Positions 45,401 through 56,400 of a stretch of 64,000 bases of DNA are shown here, in pieces. The stretch is from Strigops habroptila (lineage: Eukaryota; Chordata; Aves; Psittaciformes; Psittacidae). Position 1 is the first letter of the stretch; each line of letters begins with the position of its first letter. The notes under the pieces are model-generated. The model saw only the letters and a program-made list of their open reading frames with translations, was not told where the DNA came from and searched no databases. The position numbers and the translations under genes are program-made. The stretch covers positions 195,001-259,000 of the forward strand of contig NC_046358.1 of assembly GCF_004027225.2 (NCBI RefSeq), in the 5' to 3' direction.

Positions 45401-46654
45401 GTGAGAGTTGGCCCAGTTCCTCCTGCTTGCACGTGCTAGGTGAATGTTCCAGTCTGCAGCAGTGTAACTGGAGTGCAGAGCCAGGGGCTCCTTGGCCACG
45501 TGGGGATCTTCTTGTGGCAAATGCTGTTTCAAACTGCCTTAAGAGAGCTGCTGGTGTGAAAGGAATAATCATGAACTGGTGCTCTGGCCTTGAGCCTGCT
45601 TTGACACTGGTTTGGCTTTAAAAAGCAAAGTCCTGCCAGATGTCATGGCCCAGGTTTCAGACTGGCTGCTGTTCTGGTTCTGAAATGCTCAATTCCATGA
45701 TTTAATGTCACCTGCCCCAGGGTAGCCAAGAACCCAGGAACAGTTTGTGTTGGAGGGAGCTTAAAGCTCCTCCAGCTCCAACCCCTGCCATGGGCAGGGA
45801 CACCTTCCACTAGAGCAGGTTGCTCCAAGCCCCTGTGTCCAACCTGGCCTTGAACACTGCCAGGGATGGGGCAGCCACAGCTTCTCTGGGCACCCTGTGC
45901 CAGCGCCTCGGCACCCTCACAGGGAAGAGCTTCTGCCTAAGGCCTAACTTAAATCTTCCCTGTTTACATTTGAACCCACTGTGGGGACAATACTGGTATG
46001 TGCAGAGGGGAGGGCTGCAGAGCTTTGTCTCTTGAAATCTTATTCTAGTTCCAGGACAGAATTCAGTACACACAATATTCATCCTCCAAGTGATCTGTGG
46101 TGAATCTTTTGGCTTGAACAGAGCCTTTAGAACAGCAGATACCCCAGGATTTGATGGTGATGAGGTGCTGGCACAGGCTGCCCAAAGAAGTGGTAAATGC
46201 CCCATCCCTGGCAGTGTTCAAGGCCAGGCTGGACGGGGCTTGGGCAACACGGTCTAGTGTGAGGTGTCCCTGCCCGTGGCAGCGGGTGGGAACTGGATGA
46301 TTTTGAGGTCCTTTCCAACCCAAACAGCTCTGGGATTCTATGATTGCTCCTGTTTGCGCTCTGGGTGCGGTGGGAGGTGGGTGAGCAGGGACACAAGAGC
46401 CCGTCCGGCACCTTCAGCTCCCCGTGTCCCCCGTTGCAGGGAGCCAGCTGAACCAGGCCGTGCTGCGGCTGTACTACAACCCGCCCAGCGTGGACGCGGT
46501 GTTCGGGACCATGCCCAACCTGCAGCTCCAGGACATCTTCTACAAGAGCAAACCGCGGTACCTGCGGCGCACGAGCTCCGCCGTGTGGAACTCCCCCCCC
46601 TTCCCGCGGGCCAAGCCGGCGCTGGGGCTGCCCTACAGCATCAAGAAGTACTGA
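30403..46654 (+). CDS. INCENP: INCENP, inner centromere protein, 17 coding exons
   Basis: This is the scaffold of the chromosomal passenger complex at inner centromeres and the spindle midzone, and the activator of Aurora B. Exons: 30403-30584, 30661-30771, 31601-32376, 34432-34483, 34628-34661, 36520-36601, 37576-37627, 37932-38049, 38137-38271, 40412-40521, 40891-41011, 41772-41894, 42396-42568, 42828-42915, 43910-44023, 45157-45316 and 46440-46654. They join to 881 codons, a typical vertebrate INCENP length. Seen: CEN box ([15 protein letters not shown]), PKTPSQKN with Cdk1-type Thr73, basic [22 protein letters not shown] at 470-485, a long E/K/R-rich SAH/coiled coil at about 515-757 ([17 protein letters not shown]), [29 protein letters not shown], and the IN box ending KSKPRY with TSS at 855-857 (the Aurora B-phosphorylated motif of the family). 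The IN-box core ([14 protein letters not shown]) is more altered than in the minus-strand paralog. The first ATG of the frame is used; Met15 and Met28 are alternatives. Confidence 0.96.
30988..31458 (-). repeat. CR1 3' fragment, about 470 bp, in INCENP intron 2
   Basis: Antisense CR1 running from the ATAGAATCCCAGCCTGG terminus through CACCCTGTGCCAGCGCCTC to CCGGGGCCTCCTCTG. It covers over half of the 829-bp intron. Confidence 0.92.
33640..33880. repeat. Degenerate TG/TGCA-rich tract in INCENP intron 3
   Basis: About 240 bp of alternating purine-pyrimidine sequence (GTGTGTATG, GTGCATGTGATGCAC variants) in the 2.1 kb intron 3. Both strands read as low-complexity ORFs (CVACACDVH / HTHATHVH-like); none is coding. 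Confidence 0.85.
36862..37345 (+). repeat. CR1 3' fragment, about 485 bp, in INCENP intron 6
   Basis: Sense CR1 from GGAGCTGCTGGAGCGAGGCC to the GGGATTCTATGA tail. It carries CACAGACTTTTCCCAGAGAA where most copies read CACAGGGTGCCCAGAGAA; the copy at 54735-54985 shares this variant. Confidence 0.92.
43408..43545 (-). repeat. CR1 internal fragment in INCENP intron 14
   Basis: CATCTCAGTCTCCCCTCTGG to GCCCCTCTCCAGGTTTCCTG is an antisense CR1 block without its 3' terminus. Confidence 0.88.
45735..45965 (-). repeat. CR1 3' fragment in INCENP intron 16
   Basis: Antisense copy with CTCCTCCAGCTCCAACCCCT and TCACAGGGAAGAGCTTCTGC. It shares the intron with an opposite-orientation copy about 160 bp downstream. 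Confidence 0.9.
46125..46345 (+). repeat. CR1 3' fragment in INCENP intron 16
   Basis: Sense CR1 from TGAGGTGCTGGCACAGGCTG to the TGGGATTCTATGA tail. It ends about 95 bp before the last INCENP exon. Confidence 0.9.
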
Positions 46655-46734
46655 AGGAGCCGGGTACGTGCTGCCGGCTCGGAGGGGAGCACAGAGTTCC
46701 TGTTCAGTCTGTAAATCTTTAGGTATTAGCATTG

Positions 46735-46740
46735 AATAAA
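46735..46740 (+). terminator. Polyadenylation signal of INCENP
   Basis: AATAAA lies 80 bp after the INCENP stop codon, a short 3' UTR like that of the minus-strand paralog. Confidence 0.9.
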
Positions 46741-48879
46741 TGTCAGCTCTTACTGGGCCTCGTGCATTTTCTCTGATAGGCAAAGCTGGAAGCTTTTGGG
46801 AGATGCAGCCTTGGAAAGAGGCATCTCCTCTTACCCTTGGCTTTGAGCTGGCAAAGGTTTAGACCTTTAGGTCAGGAGTGCATCACTGAAAGCTGTGTGT
46901 GATGCTCCTCTCTTCAGCCAAGCAGGCCTGGTAGGAGCTGCCAGCGGCAGACAGAGGTGTCTGTCCTGTGGCTGAAGCCAGAGTTCTTGTGCAGCTCAGA
47001 GCCACTGCACACGTCTCGGGTGAAGTCAGGGCACTGCTGGTGTTCTCCAGGAGATATTGGGTATCAGTATCTCCAGAGGATACCACCAGCAGTGGCCTCC
47101 ATCAGCCCTGCAAGTTGCAAAGCTGTGGTGTGGTTTCATCTCCCAGCAGAGCACTTCACACCAGCCCCAAGAGCCACCATGTGCATGAGCTGCGTTGGTG
47201 CTGGTGGTGCTGAGGGTTGTATTGACCCTTCTTCAGCTGCTGGAGCCAGGCATGACCCCGGTGTGCTCATGTCACCGCGGTGCCCAGGGTCCAGCACCAG
47301 CCTTGGCTCCGTTAGGAGAAACTGTACAAAGGTTCTGACAGAATATTGTTCCTCTGATTGAAACCCCGTGTCTGTGCCCTGGGTTGGGTGGAAGAGATGA
47401 GTTTAACCTGAATCCCTCTCTCCCTTCCCACCCCTTGGCTCTTTCCTTTGTTCAGCATCAAAGCTGATTTTATTTCTGGGCCTGTTCAGCACTTCTCCTC
47501 AGGGCAGTGCCAAATGGACTGTTGTCAAAGCAAAAATATCAGCTCAATTTCAGTCCCAAGAGCACTTGGTGTTTCAGTCCGTCCTTGTGCACGTGGCACA
47601 GACACACGAGCTCCTGCACAGCGAGAGCAGGGGTGGGTAGAACAGCACACACTCACCGGGGAGCTGCAGGGCAGCAGTTACCTGCTGTGGAACTCTGCAG
47701 CCTCCATGGCTTTTCCCTCATTCTCCTTTCTCTTCCTACTTCAGCCTGTCCTTGTGTGACATACCCCTCGTGTTACACGTGTGTGAACCCTGTGTGTGGA
47801 GCCCGGGCAGTGTGTGAGGAGCCCTGTGCCCCGTGTGTGCGGGCCAGGGGCTGCCTCAGGCAGATGCTGTTGGGGTGATGTGGGGTTTGTGCTGCCATCG
47901 CCTGCTCTCGGCTGGGGTTTGTAGCTGGTGGTGGGTGGGGGGTTGTTCCCCCACGTTCTCTGTACATCCAGTTTTGTGCCTTACAATGAGCATGACCTGT
48001 ATGTAAGAAAGCTTCTGTGTCAAATGCTGTTTGAATGTCTGACCCTGATAAAAGTGACTTAAACCATCTCCTGTGTGGCCTCGTCATAGCTCTGCTTTAG
48101 GAAACACCTGCAGAGGTTGGGATCTGTCCTTTTGGGCTGCTTTTTGCGCCATTTCCTTAAGGTGGGAACGTTCTGCCCAGGGAGAACCTCAGAGCTCCTG
48201 GCACAAAGGGAAATGCTTCTGCTTTGGCAGTCCCGTGGAATTCATGCATTGCGGAGGGCCAGGGTGGCTGATGGCGCATCCCAGGGGATCCGTGCTGAGG
48301 AATGTGTGCCCTGAGCTCCCCTGGAGCTGACCCTGGAACTCCAGAGAATACCAGAGCTCCTGTCACCAGACAGAGCAAGAGCTCTGGCCACGGTGCGGGG
48401 CAGGAGCGCTGCTGTCGCTGCTGTGGGAGACACACCAAGAGCCACACGTGGAAATTCCAACATCAGGATTTTAAGGAAGGTTTTTCACTCCCGGTTCTGG
48501 GTGTTTCCCTCCTTCCTCACTGCTGTTTGCCCGGGAGCTCTCGGTGCGCATCCATCCTGGCACAGGGTGATGCCGGGAGCCGGGTCCTGGAGGTGCGGAG
48601 CTGGTGAGGTCCTGCGCGGGGCTGGGTTTCGGTCACTGTCACACGGGCAGGGCTCAAGCTGCTCCTGAGAGAACATGGGCTCAGCCATGGATGGGCTGTT
48701 ACTTTGGACCGAGGCAGGTTCCTGGTTGCAGGCGCAGCAGGCACGGTTCACGCCTCCCTCTGCCCCTGCTCTGACATTCTGCTGCTGTTCTGCTTATCTC
48801 TAAGTTGGATAAAAGCAGAGGCGACAACGGCAAGATCCACCTATCCCGTTGCTGCAGCTCATGCCCAGCAGATACCTAC

Positions 48880-48985
48880 AGTCATAGGACGGTTTGGGTT
48901 GGAAAGGACCTTCAGATCATCCAGTTCCAACCCCTGCCATGGGCACGGACGCTTCAACCTCATCCATGTCATCTGCCCAACCTGG
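48880..48985 (-). repeat. CR1 3' fragment, intergenic
   Basis: GTCATAGGACGGTTTGGGTT and GGACCTTCAGATCATCCAG identify an antisense CR1 terminus. Confidence 0.85.
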
Positions 48986-49214
48986 CCTATGACATGCAGC
49001 AGGGCAAGCATGAAGCGGTGCTTCCCAGCTGGGTGATCTTGGCCATCAGCCATTTACAGCACTTCGCTGGGGGGTAAAACACAACCTGGTCTATATTGTC
49101 TTTTCTAGAGTGATAGATTTTCCCTGGAGCCACAGGGAATGTCTGGAGCCAAATGCTGCCAACGAGAGGAATGGGATTGCTACTGTGTGGTGAACGTGTG
49201 GTCCCCCAGGGCTG

Positions 49215-49335
49215 GTGCCCTGTGAGGGTGCTGAGGCGCTGGCACAGGGTGCCCAGAGGAGCTGTGGCTGCCCCATCCCTGGCAGTGTTCAAGGCCAGGT
49301 TGGACACAGGGGCTTGGAGCAGCCTGGTTGGAGCA
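49215..49335 (+). repeat. CR1 internal fragment, intergenic
   Basis: CCCTGTGAGGGTGCTGAGGC to GGGGCTTGGAGCAGCCTGGT. The 3' terminus is missing. Confidence 0.85.
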
Positions 49336-50071
49336 CACCGGGGCCTGTCCAATGGCTTAGACCCGATTTTATCCCTTGATTGTTCAGGGATTAACATGAA
49401 ATATTACCATTAATTAAAGTGGATCCTCGTGCCCTGGTGGCGGCTGTTGCCAGCAGCAGGGAAGCAGGAAAATCAGAGGCTTTCAGACAGATCCCCAGAT
49501 GACAGTAAGTAGCTTACAGTGAAAATCGGGATTAGAGGTTTGTGCCAAGGGATACATATTTCCAAATGGTTTCCCACCTCCATGACCAGCAGGGGCTGTG
49601 CAGGGACCTGGGAAGCTCGTTTTCATCCAAGAGCATCTTTTAGGGGGGTTTCTGCTTGTTTGGGGCAGTGGGGACCAGGGCAGCTGATCTGCTGCAGCCT
49701 CCCCTCGGAGCACTGAGCCCTCAGCACAGGATCATCCACCAGACCCAGCCTGGGGGGTAACGCCGGGGTGCGTGGCCATGGCAGGATGGGCTCCCTCCCA
49801 CCCCAGGCCCTGCTGAGCTGTTGTCACCCACTGAGGCCAACGTGAAATCCACGCTCTTTTACAGCAGAACTCAATGTCCTTTGTTTCACGCCAGAAGAAC
49901 ATGGAAACAGGCCTTTTCAAGGGCTCCCTCGTTCCCTCCCAGTGGGATCAGCTCCAGGGATGGGGAGATCAGGATGAGCTCCTGCCAGAGCAGCTGCTGG
50001 TGAAACCTGCCCGGAGCTCCCAGGCTGAATCCCTGGAACTTGCAGCTTGGAATCCGAGCAGGGATCAATGG

Positions 50072-50125
50072 GAAGCAGGGACCAGCGGGAAGCAGGGACC
50101 AGCAGGAAGCAGGGAGCAGCCTGTG
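50072..50125. repeat. 16-bp tandem repeat x3
   Basis: GGAAGCAGGGACCAGC is repeated three times with small changes. No coding role is evident. Confidence 0.8.
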
Positions 50126-51289
50126 CGCTGTGGACTTGCACCACTTGAAGTCGTTCTGCTTTTCCCCTGAGGACAATGAGCCCCCAGCACAGCTTTGCTT
50201 CTCCCTGTGTCCTGCTGTACACGGTCTGGCTCCGCTTGGGAAGCATCGCAGCCTGCTCCTGGTGGAACAGAACCTGGTTTCTAAGCAAACAGGAAAACGA
50301 ACCCCCTTTCCCCCTCTCTGGAATCCTCCACAATCACTTCACCCTCTAAAAGGGACGTGGGGGACCTGCCCTCAAACTACTTCATCACCTTTTACTGCGG
50401 TGCCAATGGGTTTGAAACCCTCAGCTGGAAACCAGGGAATGGCAGAAACGCCTGAGAGGCGAAGGCTGAGCAAGCGAAGTCACGAGGCCAGCACAGATCA
50501 GACTCAATCCTCAGTATAGGATTAGAGATACTAAAAGGGATCAATAGGACAGCAGGTAAATAAGCGTTTCTGCCCGATGCTGTTGGCTGATGCAGCATCC
50601 CCACGGGCTGCCCCCGGTGCGGGTCCTGCAGAGCAGAGTCCATCCATGCAGGAAGCACCTCCCGGCATCGCTGGGCTCTTCCCTGGAGAAGGAGCCCAAA
50701 GGGAGGAGGCGAAAATGCCTTTGGGGCCACAGGTGAGGCAGGAGCTCCTCCAGCCCCGGGGAGCACAGGGTGCAGCAGAGACCATCGGCTTTCCCTGTGG
50801 GATGGGAGGATGGAGGGTACGGACCCCCCTGGCTGCTGGAATTAGGGCTGGAACTCGGGAACTGGCTGATGTCACATCAGATGCCCATGGCCCCTTGGTT
50901 CATCCACACCTTAAACCCACTTCACTCTTGTAGAGTCCAGGGGTGACACTAGTGTTATTCCAGGGATTATCAGCATCGGATCCAGCTGCCCGTGCCCAGT
51001 GCATGGAAGCAGGTTCTCCATGCCCTGACGGTGCCCCTGGGCTGAGAGCAACTGGAAAGCTGTGGGAGCAGCTATTGGAGATGTTCTTCCTTAATGGGTG
51101 GTTGTTTCCACCCCTGCAACAGCCTCCTCATTGTACACAGATGTATTTATATCAGAACATGATGCTCATGAGGACATGGGAGGTCCTGAAGGACGGGAAC
51201 TGCAGGAGAGGAGCAGGGAAACAATAGAGAACCATTATGCAAGATTGTTGGCAGCGGTTCTGCATGAACACCCCTTGGAAGCCTGGAAG

Positions 51290-51375
51290 GGATGGGAAGG
51301 GAAGGGAACAGGGTGTTGGAGCTGGGGGAGCTTTAAGGTCCCTTCAGCCCAAACCAGGCTGTGGTTCTGTGATAA
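51290..51375 (+). repeat. CR1 3' terminus fragment, intergenic
   Basis: TTGGAGCTGGGGGAGCTTTA and CAGCCCAAACCAGGCTGTGG with a TTCTGTGAT tail. Confidence 0.75.
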
Positions 51376-53080
51376 GGGTGAGCTCTCCCATTCGCTCCCT
51401 TCCTGCTCACCTGCACTCACCCGTTAGCATGATCTGCTGCAGCTTCTTTGCCAGATCTCTTTAAGCCTTTATATGCACTTTCTGAGGGTCAGTTTAGTTA
51501 AAACGAGGGAATAAAACCCCACATAAATAAATGCACGTCTCAGGGCACGCGTGAACTGCAGCACAGTGCAATGGGCGGGCACAGGAAGCTCCCACCCGCT
51601 CTGGGCCGGGGGCTCCAGCTCTTTGCCCTGGTCCCTCGTGTCCCTGTGCCGCGGGGGCTGCCTCAGCCCCTGGTGACCCGGGTGGGGGTCCTGGTGGCTC
51701 GTGTATTGAATTAAAGCAAGATTCTTTCTCTTTCAGCTAAACCCTGAGCTCCGAGGCTTTCTGCTCGCAGCATGGAGCACCCCAGGCTGTTAACCCCAGC
51801 CTCCTTCGCCTCTGTCCATCCTTTGCAATCACAGCATTTAACGGATCTTTTCCCATTGTTTTGGTTTGGGGTTTGGGTTTTTTTTCCCCCTTTCTCTGAT
51901 CCCTTCAATTCCCCTCGAGCTCAACATCACTTGTTGCAGCACCCCCATTAACCACAGCGTTCCAGGGGGTGTGTGAGCCCCTCGCAGGGGGCTCCACCTC
52001 CTCAGCGGGGCAGGGGCAGGAAATGAGGTGGACGAGCCCCTGGGTGGAGACAAGGACGGGCTCAGCTGGGGGGGGTCAGTGTGATGAGCTGCTGTTGGTT
52101 TAGGTAGGGAGGAAATAACCCCCCCCATGGCCAGCCCCTGCCTGGGGGGGTTCCACAGCACCAGCTCCTGCTGCCCGTGGGTGCTCGCTTGTTCTCATGG
52201 CAGAAACACCCGGTGAGAGAAGGCTGATGTGGTTCTTGTGTGTGACTTGGGAGCTGTGTCCTTGTGCTGTGACGGTAGGAATGTGTTTGAGCCCCTGGAA
52301 TGTCTGGTTTGTGTCTCATGTCCAGCTCTCCCTCAGCCTGAGCTGCTTTTCCTGGCGCAGGTGGGTTGAGGGGTCCGTGAGCAGGATTTGCTTTGGGGTT
52401 CTCCATAGGGAGCTTTAGGAAAACCTCAGGGTGCTGCTTCTGGGAGCTTGTCCTTGTCCTGCAGGGAAGAGGGGCCTTTCCCTGGGTGCAGGAGCCACCG
52501 GGTGCTCTCCTGTCTGTGCTTCCCAGGCCCTGCGGGAGGAGCTGCCTGTGGATGGGGAGCGTGCTCAGCTTTCTCCCCAACGAGCTCCCGGTTTTTCCTG
52601 GTTTCTCATGTGGATAAGGACCATGAGCGGGCTCAGCTGGGTTCCTGCACCAGGCCTGGCTGCGGTGCAGGTAAATCTCTCCATCGCAGCTCGGTGCTGT
52701 CTCGGTGTCAGGGGCTGTTCTTGCATCACTCGTTTTCCTTCCCTTGCGCTTGTTAAACTCCTGATCCCAGCTGGGGGGGTTTAGCTGCTGCCCGGGGTCA
52801 CCATCCGCTTCCCAGCTGCTCAACGGCCTCGCTCCAGGGTGAGCACCACGCAGCAGCAGTAACTGCTGCCCTGCGCTCCCCAGCAGCAGAGGCTGCTTGT
52901 GGCAGCTCCTCGGGCCCTTGTTTGTGCAAGGGTTTGGCAGAGGGACGGGAAGGGAGCTTGTGTGAGGGGCCAGGTCTGCCCCCTCCCCACTGCCCCATGG
53001 GGACCCAGGTATTGACGGGACCCCCTTTCATCCCTACACCCCCCAAACACAGGCAGGGACGCAAAACACAGCTCACACAC

Positions 53081-53086
53081 TTTATT
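53081..53086 (-). terminator. Polyadenylation signal of VPS51
   Basis: TTTATT on + is AATAAA on -, 360 bp past the VPS51 stop codon. Confidence 0.85.
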
Positions 53087-53445
53087 TACTGTCCCACTGT
53101 GACAAAGGGGCTGTGCCCAGCGTGTTCCCAGGCACAAGGGGATATAACCGTATGTTCAGTGTCACTGGGTTAAGGGGACAATGTGGGGTGTTACCAGGGC
53201 TGGGGGTTGTCTCACATAGGGAAACCGTGCATGGGGCCAGGGGGTGTCCCTGCATGTTGCCAGGGGTGGGTATATGGGGTGTCCTCATGTGTTGCTGTGT
53301 GGGACACACAGAATGTCCCTATGGATGTGTGGGGAGTCATAGGGTACGGATCTGTCCCTAGATATGTAACAGGACCCAAGATGCGTCCCCATGGTGACGC
53401 AGATGTCCCCGTGTCCCCGCCATGCGCTGCCACGTGCCGCGGGCC

Positions 53446-56400
53446 CTACCCGCGCTCGCAGATGAGCTCGACGACGCTGTGCTCCATGGGCACGGGGTCG
53501 AGGCAGCGGTGCGCGGCGCTGGCGGCCACCTCGTCCAGCAGCCCCTGCACCACGCGCTCGTCGGCGGCGAAGCGCCACAGGTAGAGCTGCAGGTAGTGCC
53601 CGTCCACCTGCACCTGCTGCAGCCCGAAGCGGCCCAGCGTGCGCAGCCGCACGCACTCCAGCAGCGTCTTCAGGCTGATCTTGATGATCCCCGTCAGCAC
53701 CGACACCTGCGCGCGGGGACAGCAGGGACACGTCACACAGCACTGTGTGACAGGGCAGGAACCCCCCGGGCCCAGCTGCACTGGGACATGGGGACACCTG
53801 GGACACCCCTCTCCAGGCCATCGGCTCCTAGGATGCTCTCATCCTGGCCAACAGTCCCATGGGGTATGTGAGAGCCAGGAGGTCGCAGGTTGGGGACCTC
53901 GGGGGACCCTGGGGACAAGGGGATGTTCCTGCAGCCTCACCTTGTTGAACTCGACAGGGCTGAAGATGTCAATGCGCTCGGAGAAGAGCTTCTGGATGTT
54001 GCTGAGCAGGTGGGTGTCCATGGGGGCACTGGGGATGGTGGCACCAGGACAGTCAGGGCATGGGGACAGTCGAGTGAGAAAGCCAGGGGATGTGGGGACA
54101 GGGACCCAGGGTTGTCAGGGGACACAGCGATGGGAACAGGGAGATGCTCAGAGGAAGAAGGGACGGCTGGGGAACATGAGGCTGGTGGTGGATGTGGGGA
54201 CAGTTGGGGAATGTGGGGATGGCCACAAGACACAGGGAGATGAGATAATTGTAGGGCACAAGGCACACAGGGATCACTGGGGGATACTGGGAGAGTTGGG
54301 GGAACACGGGGACACAAGGGAAGCATCTGGGAACACTGGATGGTTTTGGGATGTGAAGGGGGTCACAGGGAAGCTGTGGTGGGTACCCCGGGGGTGCCGG
54401 GGGGTGCCGGTGCTGACCTGGGGGTGTAGCTGGGGGCGTAGCGCCCGGGGGCCCGCGAGCTGCTGTACACGGAGAAGGCTCTTCGGCTGGAGTCGCTGCT
54501 CTGCGCCCGCCGCACGCCCTCCTCGAAGAGCTGCCCCACCTGCAGCACCACAGCCCCAGTGCTGCCATCCCCAACACCCAAAGCACACCCCGGCTGCCCC
54601 CAAACCACCCTCAGATCCGCTGGCACCCTCCCAAAGACCTTCAAGGACCATATGGGGACCTTGAGCATCCCCTAATGACCCTTAAGGGACATCAGCCTCC
54701 ATCCCCTGGATACTTCGGTGCTCCCAGGAACCCTCTTGGAATCCCAGACTGGTTTGGGTTGGAAGTGACCTTAAAGCTCCTCCAGCTCCAACCCCTGCCC
54801 CGGGCAGGGACACCTTCCACTAGAGCAGGTTGCTCCAAGCCCCTGTGTCCAACCTGGCCTCGAACACTGCCAGGGATGGGGCAGCCACAGCTTCTCTGGG
54901 AAAAGTCTGTGCCAGCGCCTCAGCACCCTCACACGGAAGAGCTTCTGCCTCAGAGCTCATCTCAATCTCCCGTTTGATAACTGCCAGGGGAGCTCACGGA
55001 GCCCTGCGGAGACCCTCTGAGGACTTTCTAAAGCCCTCAAGGAGCTGATGGGGATCTCAGGGCCTCTCCGGGGCCCCCCCATGGGACTTCAGCTGCGGCG
55101 CGGGCCCAACCTGGACGTCGATGGCGGTGATGTCCTCGACCACGCGCTTCATGACGGCGCGCACGTTGCGGGGCTCCACGGTGCTGAGCCAGTCGCGCGT
55201 CTCCACGCTCTTGCGCAGCATCTGCGCCACGGCGGCGCCCTGCGCCTGCACGTAGTGATCCAGCAGGCGCTGCGCCGCGGCCCGCGCCTCCGCGCACAGC
55301 ACCGGCCCCGGCGTCACCGCCCGGGCCCCGTCCTGCGGGGGGACACGGCACCGTGGGCACGGGCGGGAGCACCCCGCGCCTCCCCGCTGCACCCACCGCC
55401 ACCACTGCGGATGTGGGACACGGGGATGGCCCCCGCGCCTCTGTGTGATGTTCTAGGGCTCAGGGACATCAGGGACCCATGGAGTGCTCTCCAGGCCACC
55501 CCACCTGCAGCAGCATCGCTGCCACCCTCGTATCTTCAGGGCATCTGGAGGGATTTTGGGACATGCAGAAGCCCCTTGGGGACATCTGGGAGACATTGGC
55601 TCAGGTAAGGACCCTTTTTGCGTGCTGCCATCCCAGGGTTATACATGGGGTGACAACAGGGCACTGGGAGGGACTTGGGGACATTTTGGGGTCCCTCAGG
55701 GACACTTGTGAGCACACAAAGGCAGCAGAAAGATCCCCATACCTCCACACACACCATCCCCACCACCACCCCCTGGGTGGACACGGGGCCACAGAGGAAC
55801 GTGGGGGTATTTGAGGTCCCATGGGGCCATTTGGGACCCCCAGGGCCATTTTGGGGAGAATCAGACCTTTCTGGGTCCACTCAAGAATGTTTTAAGGGAC
55901 ACAGATGGAAGGAAGACCCCATGAACCCCATGGTACCACCACTGCGTCCTGAACGGACGCTGGGATGTGGCGATGCAGAGCCCTTCTGTGACATCCTGGG
56001 GACATCTGGGGTCCCCTTAGGGCTATTTTGGGGCCAACCAGGGCAGTTTTGGGGGCTCACCTGGGGGGGGAACTGCTCGTCGGTCAGAGTGAGGATGTAG
56101 CTGATGGTGGTGGCCTCATAGTCCAGACAGAGGCGGGCCAGGAGCAGCAGCAGGGCCGGGGGTGCCGCGGGGGCCCCCCGCTCGGCCGGGCCATCGGCAA
56201 AGCCACGGGCGGTGCGGCAGAGCCAGCGCACGAAGGCCACCACCAGCCCTTCCCGCACGGCCTCCACGCAGAACTCCCCCTGCAACCAGAAACGGGGGTT
56301 ACACCCCAGATAACACCCCAGGGCCCAAAACCCCCCCGAGTGCCCCAGTGACCCCCCTCGTGTGTGTCAAGTGCTCAAGGCCAGGTTGGACACAGGGGCT

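Larger units (their letters stand above)
46741..53080. other. Gene-poor interval between convergent INCENP and VPS51
   Basis: About 6.3 kb between the two poly(A) signals. I found no exon chain, RNA gene or recognisable protein. It contains three CR1 fragments, a small 16-bp tandem repeat near 50076, a T-rich run near 51877-51895 and AATAAA-type hexamers near 51511 with no upstream coding exon. Open frames are short and lack family resemblance. Confidence 0.6.

Noticed and set aside
46741-53080. Hidden protein gene in the INCENP-VPS51 interval
   Set aside because: Open frames are short and Pro/Ala/Ser-rich or cross CR1 sequence; no exon chain with matching phases was found.
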